From Bacillus spongiae (lineage in GTDB: Bacteria; Bacillota; Bacilli; Bacillales; Bacillaceae_K), in assembly GCF_037120725.1 (NCBI RefSeq), contig NZ_JBBAXC010000014.1:62001-126000 (forward strand): DNA of 64,000 bases, read 5' to 3'. The translations under genes were made by a program, and so were the position numbers. This document shows, one piece after another, positions 26,657-36,034 of this stretch (positions within the stretch are counted from its first letter, which is position 1; each line of letters starts with the position of its first letter). Under the pieces are notes generated by a model, which ran no database searches, was not told the DNA's origin, and saw only the letters and a program-made list of their open reading frames with translations.

Positions 26657-28045
26657 TTATTCATTTACTTTGCGTTCATAGGTTAAACTCATATCAAAAA
26701 TAAAATTTGGGGATTTGGGATGACTACTATGCACTTCAACAGAGATGGTATTCTCACCAACTACTAACTTATCTTTATGATTTGAAATATCTTTCACATC
26801 GTATAAATGGGGTTCATTCGGTAAAGCTACTGTTTGATGCGTTACCAGTCCTGTCTTCATCCCATCTCGACTTATTTCTTCACCATTTAAGTATGCAACA
26901 TATCCATCCTCAAATGTCATATGTAAAAATAGTTTCGTCATTTGTTCTAAGTCATCATGAAAGTCAAAAGTCTTCCGAAAATAATAGGTTACGGAATTAG
27001 TTAAGCTAGGCAATGCTTGATTGATTGCTAAAGGAAAAGGTTCTTTCCTATACCCAAAGGGACCTTTACTAAGCTTCCAATTTGACTGATCATATTCTAC
27101 GCTTCGCCAATCATCAGTCGGTACGGGATAACGATCCGTGATAGGCGTCTCACCAGTCATATCAAAGTTTTCATGAATAAATGTTTTTATCTCATCAGAG
27201 CCCTCGTGATAATACCATAATGATTGAATTGGAACTAACGTATTTGTATGGTCCAACCCATCAACGATATGTAAGCCGACATCAAATTGCATTTGGTCGA
27301 TATTTCTTCCATCAGTATTTATTGCCTTTACCGTGATGGTGGCCCTATTCATTTCAAGCAATAAATAATGAATGCTCTCGTTTGAATTCAAATTCCATAC
27401 GCCCCATTGCTCTTCAGAAGCCACACTCCAATCGGATGGTTCCTGTACGACAACGGATTCTCTTGTTAATAATTCATTTTCTGAAATAATTAAATGAATC
27501 CCTAACTCATTCATTGCTTCCCAAAATAAAGAGTCTTTCGGGATTTTATCAACAAATACGACATGGTTCATTTGACTACTGTCGTGGACCACTGATTTCA
27601 ACCAATCTAATTGTAGAGAGTCTTGTAGTCCGTCTGTTCGAAGGAAAATCATCGTGGCATCCCCGTAATTGACTGAATAAACACTTCTTCCGTATACCCC
27701 AGTCATATCATGCGGCAGATAAGTATATCTTTCATTAAATAATTCATCAGTAGACCACTCATCATAAATTGGATAAAAGTTTGATAAGCTGCTATTTTCT
27801 TCTTTTTCCATGATTCGATCAGCACCAGCAATAAAAGGTACATCCTTTAATATTTTCATTAAGTCTTCCAAATTACTCGATCGCTCTATTGGACGAATAT
27901 AACCAAACTTGAACTGCTTAGGTTCGTTCATTTCTGTACTTAAAAACCCCGTAGTTGGAATGGATGTAAGTTTGAAAGAAATGAGTAATATAATTAGAAG
28001 CAACAAAATGGACACGCTCAGTTTATATTTACCTTGAAAGAACAT
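26657..28045 (-). CDS. Membrane-anchored metallophosphoesterase-like pseudoenzyme with C-terminal beta-sandwich
   Basis: ATG at 28045 chosen (462 residues; AAGGGA nine bases upstream). One N-terminal membrane segment (SVSILLLLIILLISF) is followed by a domain that aligns with the secreted metallophosphoesterase encoded upstream: VYGRSVYSVNYGDATMIFL against YQRTAYYFDYGNARFITL, and LDWLKSVVHDS against AWLESVLHNN. Every metal-binding motif is changed: GDSR to GYIR, GNHE to IYDE, FHVPAYP to VDKIP, GHEHN to SENEL. The C-terminal part (WRSVEYDQSNWKLSKGPFGY; FLHMTFEDGYVAYLNGEEISRDG) resembles a galactose-binding-like sandwich. Probably a binding or scaffold protein. Confidence 0.72.
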   Translation of the reverse strand: MFFQGKYKLSVSILLLLIILLISFKLTSIPTTGFLSTEMNEPKQFKFGYIRPIERSSNLEDLMKILKDVPFIAGADRIMEKEENSSLSNFYPIYDEWSTDELFNERYTYLPHDMTGVYGRSVYSVNYGDATMIFLRTDGLQDSLQLDWLKSVVHDSSQMNHVVFVDKIPKDSLFWEAMNELGIHLIISENELLTRESVVVQEPSDWSVASEEQWGVWNLNSNESIHYLLLEMNRATITVKAINTDGRNIDQMQFDVGLHIVDGLDHTNTLVPIQSLWYYHEGSDEIKTFIHENFDMTGETPITDRYPVPTDDWRSVEYDQSNWKLSKGPFGYRKEPFPLAINQALPSLTNSVTYYFRKTFDFHDDLEQMTKLFLHMTFEDGYVAYLNGEEISRDGMKTGLVTHQTVALPNEPHLYDVKDISNHKDKLVVGENTISVEVHSSHPKSPNFIFDMSLTYERKVNE

Positions 28046-28064
28046 CACTATCATTCCCTTCTCA

Positions 28065-28430
28065 TCATGGTTTGGTTGGTAGCCAACCCCAGATTGCATG
28101 ATAAATAGGTGGCCATGTGATGATCATTAAGGTGAGGATACTGATCAAAAAAAGGGATAACCATTTCTTCAAGGAAAATTGAAAATTTCTTAAAGTAAAA
28201 TGAAGGATAACCCAACTGAGCACCCATACAATCAAGGCCAACATTTCTTTTCCAGCGTATGTACCTATTCCCCACCAACCTGGAAGGAACGATCCAACTT
28301 TTAATAAAAACTTATTGGCCGTTAGTGGATTTTCTACACTCCAAATATGACTAGTAATTAATGCTGCTAAGCAAAGAAATATAGATATAAATACTGCTAC
28401 TACTTCACCCGTTTTTCTCTCTGTATTCAT
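28065..28430 (-). CDS. Membrane protein, three TM segments, in the metallophosphoesterase operon
   Basis: 121 residues with hydrophobic segments at about 9-30, 61-80 and 88-108. Histidines lie in or at the edge of segments (ITSHIWS, VILHFTL, IYHAIWG). It starts 10 bases after the stop of the preceding gene and ends 19 bases before the next start, so it is part of the operon. No family recognised. Confidence 0.68.
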   Translation of the reverse strand: MNTERKTGEVVAVFISIFLCLAALITSHIWSVENPLTANKFLLKVGSFLPGWWGIGTYAGKEMLALIVWVLSWVILHFTLRNFQFSLKKWLSLFLISILTLMIITWPPIYHAIWGWLPTKP

Positions 28431-28440
28431 AGAAGATCAC

Positions 28441-29016
28441 CTAGACCCCTTTTATTCTTACAATCGTCATTCCAAAAACAAAACCAATGATTAAACAAAT
28501 CCACATTAGCGTAATTAAAACCGCTATGGTAGAAGAAACTAGAGTATCCTTTGTTTGTTCCATCTGTCTTCCAAATCGATGTAATATCCATAATGCTCCG
28601 ACTCCAAGAGGCAATGGAAATAGAGAAATAAATTCTTTATATTCCATTAAGATTAAGTGAATAGAAGGATGGTGATAAATAAACCACTGCCTTGCTCCGT
28701 CGGGTGCACGATAGCCAATGTATAACCAATTAGCCGTAATAATCGTCGCCAACACAAGGATATTGACAAGGAATAAAATCAACTTCAACCTCTTTACAGT
28801 ACCGACCCTTCTTCTTAATAAAGGATACAGTAAATGAAGCATATAACAGCTAACAAGCACCGTTAATGTTGCCCCTACACCGTGCAGGACAGATAACCAT
28901 TTATATTGGCTATTATCGATTAAATGGACAATCGGCATTAGTATAAAGAGAAAAGCGGCAACGCCAGCCTGCGTAACCGCCAAATCTCGAGCAGAAAATA
29001 CTGGTTTCATCTTCAA
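28441..29016 (-). CDS. Membrane protein, five TM segments, in the metallophosphoesterase operon
   Basis: 191 residues with about five hydrophobic segments. Several histidines sit in the membrane or at its surface (MPIVHLID, VLHGVGA, YMLHLLYP, IYHHPSIHLIL), a pattern that recalls diheme b-type membrane proteins, though no known signature is complete. The start is 12 bases after the stop of the secreted metallophosphoesterase gene. The role is unknown; it could anchor or energise the surface proteins of the operon. Confidence 0.68.
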   Translation of the reverse strand: MKMKPVFSARDLAVTQAGVAAFLFILMPIVHLIDNSQYKWLSVLHGVGATLTVLVSCYMLHLLYPLLRRRVGTVKRLKLILFLVNILVLATIITANWLYIGYRAPDGARQWFIYHHPSIHLILMEYKEFISLFPLPLGVGALWILHRFGRQMEQTKDTLVSSTIAVLITLMWICLIIGFVFGMTIVRIKGV

Positions 29017-29028
29017 TTAACCTTCCTC

Positions 29029-30603
29029 TTATTCATAAACAATCGTAAGCTTTGGACGTTCACTTACATTAGTTGCTTCACTAGAACGAATGTCGATTCC
29101 ATTTCTATGGCTTGGATGAGAAATGACTATGCCGTGATTACTTAATGGGTTATCGATCCAAGCCTGAACCACTGAAATGCCTGTCGTATTTAACTCAATG
29201 GTATGGCTCCCTGTTGAATTAGCCGTAATGGTTCCCAGAATAGATGCTCCTCTATCAGACGATCCATCTGCTCCAGCCACTTCCCAATTAGATCCATTTT
29301 TACTTTCTTCCCATGTGACTTGAGCTTCTGACCAATCTCGCTTTAGTTCATACAATTCAAATGAACTGGAACTGGCGTCTGTTACATCTATCGTTATACT
29401 CGCTGAAACAACATCACTCTTACTTGGAATTGTCGAAGTATCCCATTTTAAAATGGCATATTTATCTTCATTACTGTTGGAAGGATCATCTCCATCAACT
29501 AAAAGTGTTATTTCTGAGCCAAAATTACTTGTAGAATCATTCTCTGAAAGATATGAGTCAATCATTCCATCATATGCTGACGTTGGATGTACACCATTTT
29601 GAAATTCCGTTGTCGTTGTAGATGAAGGGGGCGCCGAATCCGCATCTCGATTAACTGTAAACGAATCTAATAGGTTACTATTAATATCGTATAGTTTAAA
29701 CTCAGCCACCTCGTCAACCACATCTACAACCATATAGTGATAACTTGATAGAGGGCCTACATCAACATTTTTTGAGTCTCTTACAGTAGAAGACAACGGT
29801 GCTCCGGCCCCTCCAATCGTTAATTGGTTGATATTATTTTCAAATGTATACCCGTTATTATTGAATGAACTGTCTATTTCCCTTCGATTATAGTTATGTT
29901 CATGGCCTGTCATAACAGCAGTAACATTATATTTATCAAATATATCCCAAAGAGCATCACGTTCTATTGAATTTTCATCAAGTGAGCGACCATAATGGGC
30001 ACCTATCGGATAGGCTGGAACATGGAATTGGACGAAGTTATGCGTTTTTCCATTATTGTGAAGAACGCTCTCCAACCAAGCTCGTTGAGACGAGTCAATA
30101 ATATAGTTCCCTCGATTATCTTTACGATCTGAATTTAGCGTTATAAATCTCGCATTACCATAATCAAAATAATAAGCCGTTCGTTGATACCCTGATAATT
30201 GATTTGAAGGTAAATGGGTAAAGGCATTACTAAATATCGTTTCATCATCTTCATGGTTTCCTAGGGACGGATAAAATTTATTTAATGGGAAATAATCATC
30301 TACAATATTGCTCCAATCGTCTAACTCCTGTTCGACATCAGAGCCTCCCATCACTTGGTCACCTGTGAAAAAAATAAACTCTGGTTGCACAGATAAATCT
30401 TGCACTTCTGATAGCAAAGATCGTAAAGTCGTCTCATTAATACCATCACTTGCTCCTCGACTGTCTCCCATTACAACAAACCGAAAGGATGTTGAAGCAG
30501 CATCCGCCTGTTCATTGCCTTTAAACGAAACAATAACCAAGGCTACTACCACACTACAAATTAGGAATAACATAACCCATTTTTGCTTAAGTACGTTACT
30601 CAT
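29029..30603 (-). CDS. Secreted calcineurin-like metallophosphoesterase with C-terminal DNRLRE domain
   Basis: Start at the ATG at 30603 (524 residues) after AGGAGGAAAAGG. A signal peptide or anchor (VMLFLICSVVVALVIVSF) precedes the catalytic domain. All five metal-site motifs are present: GDSRG, TGDQV, GNHED, FHVPAYP and GHEHN. A Ser/Thr linker (PPSSTTTTEF) leads to a DNRLRE-type domain (YLSENDSTSNFGSEITLLV; DWSEAQVTWEESKNG; VVQAWIDNPLSNHGIVI) known from surface and wall-associated proteins. It is the first gene of the operon. Substrates of such secreted enzymes include nucleotides, phospholipids and teichoic-acid phosphodiesters; none can be chosen here. Confidence 0.85.
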   Translation of the reverse strand: MSNVLKQKWVMLFLICSVVVALVIVSFKGNEQADAASTSFRFVVMGDSRGASDGINETTLRSLLSEVQDLSVQPEFIFFTGDQVMGGSDVEQELDDWSNIVDDYFPLNKFYPSLGNHEDDETIFSNAFTHLPSNQLSGYQRTAYYFDYGNARFITLNSDRKDNRGNYIIDSSQRAWLESVLHNNGKTHNFVQFHVPAYPIGAHYGRSLDENSIERDALWDIFDKYNVTAVMTGHEHNYNRREIDSSFNNNGYTFENNINQLTIGGAGAPLSSTVRDSKNVDVGPLSSYHYMVVDVVDEVAEFKLYDINSNLLDSFTVNRDADSAPPSSTTTTEFQNGVHPTSAYDGMIDSYLSENDSTSNFGSEITLLVDGDDPSNSNEDKYAILKWDTSTIPSKSDVVSASITIDVTDASSSSFELYELKRDWSEAQVTWEESKNGSNWEVAGADGSSDRGASILGTITANSTGSHTIELNTTGISVVQAWIDNPLSNHGIVISHPSHRNGIDIRSSEATNVSERPKLTIVYE

Positions 30604-30663
30604 TTTCCTTTTCCTCCTATTTTTATTTAGTAGAACAATAAATTCTAACAAAATACTATTCAA

Positions 30664-30956
30664 TCTGTCGCTTATGTTATCAAATTATTATGTGAAATTG
30701 GCATAAGTTGATAAAACTTTACAAATTCTTTACTTTTTTTAACGCTTACTACATATTCACCCAATTTATAAAAATGCACATTAAAAAAGCGTATTTTGTA
30801 TGTCAAAACACGCTTTTTCTAGAAATTCTTCCTTTTACTTTCTCATCCCGATATTCTAATTTTATGTAATTAAGCAACCATTGCAACACTACTATATAAA
30901 GGTGTGTTGCAAATTCGCTTTCATTTTCCTTGCTCTTAATACACATTAAAACTTGA
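30664..30956. other. Intergenic stretch upstream of the metallophosphoesterase operon
   Basis: A-T-rich, holding the operon promoter region and the terminator of the gene on its right. I looked for PhoP-type TTAACA repeats and did not find a convincing set. Confidence 0.45.
30783..30820 (-). terminator. Bidirectional-looking terminator
   Basis: AAAAAGCGTATTTTG pairs with CAAAACACGCTTTTT with one mismatch and a 5-base loop. On the minus strand it ends the glycolipid-binding-like gene. Confidence 0.75.
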
Positions 30957-31508
30957 TTAAAACCTACGACTAAATAAGTCAGGATAATCTAGGACTAATC
31001 CAGTTTCATCTACAGTAATAATAGTTTTATACTCTCTACACTTATAACGAAATTTTCTTCCTTCAGAAAACGCTCCTAAATAGGTGTACTCTTGTTCAAT
31101 ATTCTTTAAGCTTAACGTATGGACATCGATATAAATCATATTAAACGTTCTTACCTGTTTCTCCTGCCATTCAACTCGATTTATTGGTAACGTATTTGAA
31201 AATGGAGTGACCGAAATGTCTACATCAATAGCCCCATCCATTTCTTTTACATGTTTTTCATTTGAGAACCATTTCCCTTTACCGTCAGACTGAAGACAAA
31301 TGCTTTTATTCTTTCCGATATCGTAAACTTGAACATTTCTCGTAAACCAACGATTATTCATCTCGATTACATAAGAAATATGTCGTGCTTCTTCTTTCGT
31401 AGCAAAAAGAACTCTTCCTTCAGCTAAAATACGTGAACCATTTTTACTAATTTGTAAATATTCACATCCTACGAACTCCTTACTTTCCCAAAAAACTTCC
31501 TTAATCAT
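30957..31508 (-). CDS. Putative glycolipid-binding family protein
   Basis: 183 residues. The pattern ILAEGRVLFATKEEARHISYVIEMNNRWFTRNVQVY followed by DGAIDVDISVTPFSNTLPINR matches the family described as putative glycolipid-binding (Pfam Glycolipid_bind). A YTYLG motif and a strand-rich C-terminus (TIITVDETGLVLDYPDLFSR) complete it. The biochemical role is not established. It is cytoplasmic by sequence (no signal) and monocistronic. Confidence 0.75.
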   Translation of the reverse strand: MIKEVFWESKEFVGCEYLQISKNGSRILAEGRVLFATKEEARHISYVIEMNNRWFTRNVQVYDIGKNKSICLQSDGKGKWFSNEKHVKEMDGAIDVDISVTPFSNTLPINRVEWQEKQVRTFNMIYIDVHTLSLKNIEQEYTYLGAFSEGRKFRYKCREYKTIITVDETGLVLDYPDLFSRRF

Positions 31509-31648
31509 AAGAGTCCCCCTTAACTATTCAAGTATTAGACTCATAAACTGATAATAGATATAGAAAAAAATCCTACAAATGCTATCTTTAACTTTAAAAT
31601 CGAGTTTGCAGCTAATAATTTGAGTATTTCTGCTTCCTTAATAGTAAT

Positions 31649-32218
31649 CTATCCTTTACTATGAAACCATTTCCCAAATTGAGTGATGCAAGACGCTTCT
31701 TTAATACGGCTATATTCATCGAAATCAGCTTCGTTAAATTCAGCTAGTGTTTTATTAAATTTTTCTGGAATAAATATATACCAAAGATCTGACCATTTTT
31801 TCTCATTCTCTGTCCCTCTTATTTCATCTGAGATTATCCCCTTAGATTTACTTTCAAAGAAATTGATTTCTTCTCCATCATAGTAGGCTAGACATGATCT
31901 AAACTCACAACTTCGGTTATCTTCATTATTCATTAATTTAAGCACACCGTTAATGCCGATAGTATCTAACATATGATTAACGTAGGCTCTTGGAAATCCG
32001 TTTAAATGTGAAATAAAAAAGCCCGCATCTAATGCTATACATGGTCGCTTAACAATCTCATAAGCTTGTAAAACTTTGTGCTTTGCTATCTCTTGAATAT
32101 CATCACTTCTTGGTTCACTTAATTCCTCACTAATTGGCAAGACCTTTATGTTCTTTAATTCCTTTTGAGCAGACGCAATCTTCCCCTTATTAGTCGTTAC
32201 AAACACTATTTCGTTCAT
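31649..32218 (-). CDS. Ham1/RdgB-like nucleoside-triphosphate pyrophosphatase family protein
   Basis: 189 residues. The start IVFVTTNKGKIASAQKEL is the Ham1 phosphate-binding motif (TxNxxK), and CIALDAGFFISHLNGFPRAYVNHML corresponds to the family segment after the conserved acidic residue. The C-terminus shortens and diverges from RdgB, so it may act on a different nucleotide than ITP/XTP. It stands alone and is not the housekeeping copy, which normally sits near rph. Confidence 0.78.
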   Translation of the reverse strand: MNEIVFVTTNKGKIASAQKELKNIKVLPISEELSEPRSDDIQEIAKHKVLQAYEIVKRPCIALDAGFFISHLNGFPRAYVNHMLDTIGINGVLKLMNNEDNRSCEFRSCLAYYDGEEINFFESKSKGIISDEIRGTENEKKWSDLWYIFIPEKFNKTLAEFNEADFDEYSRIKEASCITQFGKWFHSKG

Positions 32219-32435
32219 AGCAGCTGTTTCCTTCCTACTAAGATTATTTTCTTCTTACATTATACTAATAGTTTCAATACAATTCTTATACAAGTTTCTA
32301 TTACCACTTTTTCCGCTCGCTAAAGGTGTAAAACCAGGAATTCCTATGAGCAATACGCTGGGAGCGGAATAGTAAAATAGAGTTAGGTTGACGGCAGCGC
32401 AGTAACTAAACAGTGTAGTTCTACTTCAAACAGGA

Positions 32436-32963
32436 TTAACGTTTTATGTCTTCTTTATTTAAAGAATAATAAAGAAGTTTTTCTTGTAATTCGGCTTCTC
32501 TTTTAAATCCTACTTTATTCAATAAATGTTGTGATCGTTTGTTCTTTTGGTCAACTGTTGCATCAATCACCTCTAAATCGATATATAAAAATCCAAAGTG
32601 GACTATTTTCTGCAATATTTGAAACATAACCCCTTTTCCCCAGTAAGTTGGCGCTAAATCAAAACCAACTTCCGCCATCCTTACATTATTTGTATTTCTT
32701 AAACAATGAAAACCACATGTACCAATAAGCTCATTCTGCTTTTTTGTAAATATGCCCCAACGACAACCGTCGTCATCTATATGAAATTGTATGATGTCTT
32801 CAGCTTCTTTTTGATTTTGGCAAGGCTGAATGTCCATATATTCCATCATGCTTACATTTGAAAAATGTGTATAGACTGCTGTCGTGTCCTTTAAGGTTAA
32901 TATTCTTAAATATAACTGATCCGTTTCTAATGCTGTAAGATCAACATTTTCGATTTTAAACAT
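32436..32963 (-). CDS. GNAT acetyltransferase, RimJ/RimL-like
   Basis: 175 residues. The core shows LYLRILTLKDTTAVYTHFS, WGIFTKKQNELIGTCGFH, EVGFDLAPTYWGKGVMFQIL (acetyl-CoA loop) and VDQKNKRSQHLLNKVGFKREA, the standard RimJ/RimL succession. It probably acetylates an amino group of a protein or small molecule; the target is unknown. Confidence 0.87.
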   Translation of the reverse strand: MFKIENVDLTALETDQLYLRILTLKDTTAVYTHFSNVSMMEYMDIQPCQNQKEAEDIIQFHIDDDGCRWGIFTKKQNELIGTCGFHCLRNTNNVRMAEVGFDLAPTYWGKGVMFQILQKIVHFGFLYIDLEVIDATVDQKNKRSQHLLNKVGFKREAELQEKLLYYSLNKEDIKR

Positions 32964-33102
32964 AGCTTTTTCTCTCCTTTCTATAACAAAGTGTAGATGA
33001 ATAGTTTATCAATAAGAGATTACTAGTTAGTCAACTATATTATCACCAATAACCAATACTTGTGAGAAATCTCCTAAAAATAGGTGAATTCATTTCACAT
33101 AA

Positions 33103-33134
33103 AAAGCATGATTTATGAAAATAAACCATGCTCC
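33103..33134 (-). terminator. Terminator of the GNAT gene at 33.2 kb
   Basis: AGCATGATTTA (33105-33115) pairs with TAAACCATGCT (33122-33132) with one G-U pair. The minus strand continues in TTTTTAT. Confidence 0.7.
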
Positions 33135-33189
33135 TTTAATGGAATTTGAAACGGTAATGACTCGTCTTTTTAAGAAAATTCTAACACCT

Positions 33190-33615
33190 TCAATCAATTG
33201 ATAAGCGTTTTTCTAAAAAGTATTGATTGTAACCTTTCGGGTGATCTTCAATAACTCCAAAGACTTTATACCCATTTCTTTCATAAAAATCAGGCGCTTG
33301 AAAACTTAACGTATCAAGACAAATAAGCCTACAGCCTTTCTCTTTTGCTACTCGTTCTATTTCCATTAATAATTGACTCCCATAGCCTTTATGTCTTATC
33401 GCTTCGTCTACCCATAGAATATCAATGTGCAAATGCTGCCAATACGTCGTTCCTGTAACGCCACCTAAAGTTTCTCCATCGTCATTTTTTAAAACGAAGC
33501 AAATATTTTCTTTTGGTGTTTTAATATGATCAGGTAGCTTAGACATATTATATTCAATCAGTTTTTTCCTAATGAAATCAGTTTCATTTTGACTCTCTTT
33601 TTGCATGATTTTCAT
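33190..33615 (-). CDS. GNAT family N-acetyltransferase
   Basis: 141 residues with motif A as LWVDEAIRHKGYGSQLLMEIE and motif B ICLDTLSFQAPDFYERNGYKVFGVIED. The pattern is close to the YjdJ-type acetyltransferases, many of which are toxin or drug modifiers. GAGGAAATGGT lies before the ATG. Confidence 0.87.
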   Translation of the reverse strand: MKIMQKESQNETDFIRKKLIEYNMSKLPDHIKTPKENICFVLKNDDGETLGGVTGTTYWQHLHIDILWVDEAIRHKGYGSQLLMEIERVAKEKGCRLICLDTLSFQAPDFYERNGYKVFGVIEDHPKGYNQYFLEKRLSID

Positions 33616-33691
33616 ACCATTTCCTCCTCATGATTAAATGATAACATCACCCTAAACGACATTAATGAGAGACGTATTACACTTTTTCACA

Positions 33692-34390
33692 TCATGATGA
33701 TTCCATATCCGACTTAATCCAAACTCGTAATGGCCCCATTGATTTCCATCCAAACTGACTAGCATTTTGCAGGCTTTCACCATGTTCATATCCTACCAAT
33801 GGCAACTTAGGAAATTCGGATGATACAACCTTTGGAATCATCCCCCACACACTATTATCTTCTTCGTTTGTTGAGAAGACATTTGTTATCCCAATGACCT
33901 GATTACTCACATTCGCGATAAATCCAGACATGGTATCACCCTCTTCACACATAAACAGCTTGACGTCTTTTCTTTTTAATAGAGTTGGTTTTATTACACC
34001 TTCTAAACCGCTAGACGAAGCCCATTTCACCAGTTTTTCTTCTGTTGTAATGACTTCCCATTCCGCTTTCAATGGCTCTGTATTTTTAGCTGATTCATAG
34101 GAAATCCACTCCGCTTCAAAAAGGACTTGAAAGCCAAGTGTAGACAGATTCAGAGAAGCATAACTATCCTTAACACTAAAAACTTCCTTATTGCTAATAA
34201 ATCGTCTAACCTCTTCCAACGTAGCATCTTGTTTTGATGAAATTACATCAGGATAAAAAGTCGGTGCTTTTGACCTTAAGCCCCATAAATATTTGGTTGA
34301 AATAGAAGAAATTCCATGTGATTCACATACTATTTCACACCATACAATATTATTTATTACTGCCTTATCTACGTGAGTAGTCAATTTCAT
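33692..34390 (-). CDS. Conserved hypothetical protein with a GNAT-like C-terminal half (232 aa)
   Basis: The N-terminal half (WCEIVCESHGISSISTKYLWGLRSKAPTFYPDVIS) has no motif I know. The C-terminal half (KLFMCEEGDTMSGFIANVSNQVIGITNVFS; LPLVGYEHGESLQNASQFGWKSMGPLRVWIK) is reminiscent of a GNAT fold, where the second part of the acetyl-CoA site would be, but the Q/RxxGxG loop is missing. It follows a run of acetyltransferase genes. The assignment is tentative. Confidence 0.55.
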   Translation of the reverse strand: MKLTTHVDKAVINNIVWCEIVCESHGISSISTKYLWGLRSKAPTFYPDVISSKQDATLEEVRRFISNKEVFSVKDSYASLNLSTLGFQVLFEAEWISYESAKNTEPLKAEWEVITTEEKLVKWASSSGLEGVIKPTLLKRKDVKLFMCEEGDTMSGFIANVSNQVIGITNVFSTNEEDNSVWGMIPKVVSSEFPKLPLVGYEHGESLQNASQFGWKSMGPLRVWIKSDMESS

Positions 34391-34494
34391 CCCCCCTTTT
34401 ATATTCTCTAAACATTCACACGTTAATTATTTTATCAATTAACAGAATAGCATACGAATGTATCACTATTCACTTTAAATTTCTTACTTTTCCC

Positions 34495-34536
34495 ACAAAA
34501 AACACCTGAGACCTCTTCAAAAGCCTCAAGTGTCTT
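34495..34536 (-). terminator. Terminator of the nitric-oxide synthase gene
   Basis: On the minus strand ACACTTGAG and CTCAGGTGT pair (one G-U), with an inner GAGGC/GTCTC stem, then TTTTTTG. Confidence 0.65.
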
Positions 34537-34631
34537 CATCTATCATTTTAAACAGATTGCACCAGGAAAGTAGAATAACTGAACCCTTTTCTTTCATACT
34601 AATGTCAACCATTCTAGCTTTGCCAATGACT

Positions 34632-35708
34632 TCAGAAAGGCCTTTTTTGATAAAAGTAGTTGGTGGACTTCCATGAATTATTATATTCTTTATGAAAGAT
34701 ATGGGTGACAGCTGGAGAGACAGGTGGGATAAGCCATGCCCAGTCACCCGTTAATTCTCTTTTTTCTTTTTGCTCATTTTGCTCAAACTTACGAAATTGT
34801 TGAGCCGCTGTGTGATGGTCAACAATACTAACACCAGCCTCTTTAAATGAATGCAACACAGCAATATTTAATTCGACTAGTGATTTATCTTTCCATAACG
34901 TCCACTGTTTAGATGTATCCAACCCCATACAGCTTGCGATTTTAGGAAGTAAATTATAGCGATCTTCATCTGCTAAATTTCTTGCTCCAATTTCTGTCTC
35001 CATATACCAGCCATTGAATGGTGCTGCCGTATAATGGATACCACCAATCTCTAACTTCATATCAGAGATAATAGGCACCCCGTACCATTTTAATCCAAGA
35101 TCCTCGAACCATGGAAATTCAGGATGGGAAATGGGTACTTCTAGCGCTAAAGAGGTAGGAATTTCTCTCCAAGCACTTGGCTCTTTGTCCGTTCCCACAA
35201 CAAAAGGCAACAGGTCATAATCTGTTCGATCACCTGTCCAGCCTAGTGATTCACATACTTTTGTAAATTCAATAGACGTAGAATCCCCCATAACGCCTTC
35301 TTTCGTGTTGTACCCTGCATAACGAAGCAATTGATGATTCCAAATTCGAAGGTCCTCTTTTTCAGGGTGTGACGGGCGAAAAATTGTAATTGTAGGACGG
35401 ATTTTCCCTTGATTACCGGCAAGCTTTACATGTCTCTCAAGGGCATCCAAAATGTCTCCTTCTTCCGCCGTACGCTCATCAATAACCTGTAAAGTGCTCC
35501 AAAAAAGACGACCAATACAACGATTACTATTTCTCCAAGCGACTCTTGCTCCATGCTCCAGCTCTTCAAAAGTATGAACATACGTACCAGATTCTTCAAT
35601 TTCTATTTTTATGTCGTTCAAGCGTGACGAAATTTGATCGACTTTTCCTAACTCTTCATAACAAAGAGTTATAAATTCTTCTGCCTTGTTAAATACGGTT
35701 GATTCCAC
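34632..35708 (-). CDS. nos: Bacterial nitric-oxide synthase oxygenase
   Basis: 358 residues, the normal length for Bacillus NOS, which lacks the reductase half. The heme-thiolate Cys is in [13 protein letters not shown]. The arginine-binding region is [42 protein letters not shown] with the substrate Glu. The C-terminal [20 protein letters not shown] supplies the pterin and dimer contacts. It makes nitric oxide from arginine using cellular flavodoxin-type reductants; in Bacillus this protects from oxidative stress and some antibiotics. It is transcribed alone. Confidence 0.95.
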   Translation of the reverse strand: MESTVFNKAEEFITLCYEELGKVDQISSRLNDIKIEIEESGTYVHTFEELEHGARVAWRNSNRCIGRLFWSTLQVIDERTAEEGDILDALERHVKLAGNQGKIRPTITIFRPSHPEKEDLRIWNHQLLRYAGYNTKEGVMGDSTSIEFTKVCESLGWTGDRTDYDLLPFVVGTDKEPSAWREIPTSLALEVPISHPEFPWFEDLGLKWYGVPIISDMKLEIGGIHYTAAPFNGWYMETEIGARNLADEDRYNLLPKIASCMGLDTSKQWTLWKDKSLVELNIAVLHSFKEAGVSIVDHHTAAQQFRKFEQNEQKEKRELTGDWAWLIPPVSPAVTHIFHKEYNNSWKSTNYFYQKRPF

Positions 35709-36034
35709 TCACTTTTCCTCTCATTCCTAACGTAATGTACCTATAGCATAAAGCATAATGGATAAAACTCATAATTCACATTGTTTTTATGATCGTTTTC
35801 TTACAATTTTAATGAGAAGGTTGCAAAATAGGACCTATGTATATAGTACTTGCGAATTATCATAATCTATTTGTTATTCACTACCACTTTCTTTGAGAAA
35901 AGCCTTAAAATAATTGTAATTCAACGCCGTTTACTTGCAATCAGTTTACACACATTAAAAAAAGCAGTGATTTCATATTTCGAAATCCACTGCTCTTCTC
36001 TTTTCTTATTAGCTGCCTTTAAGAGATAATCCCT
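35709..36034. other. Intergenic stretch between nos and floT
   Basis: Holds the nos promoter region and the floT operon terminator. No ORF was seen. Confidence 0.5.
35956..35998 (-). terminator. Terminator of the pspA-nfeD-floT operon
   Basis: GCAGTGATTTC (35964-35974) pairs with GAAATCCACTGC (35982-35993) with one bulge, then a T run on the minus strand. Confidence 0.8.

Noticed and set aside
29029-30760. PhoP-type box before the metallophosphoesterase operon
   Set aside because: Phosphate-starvation control would be attractive, but no set of TTAACA-like repeats with 5-base spacing was found.
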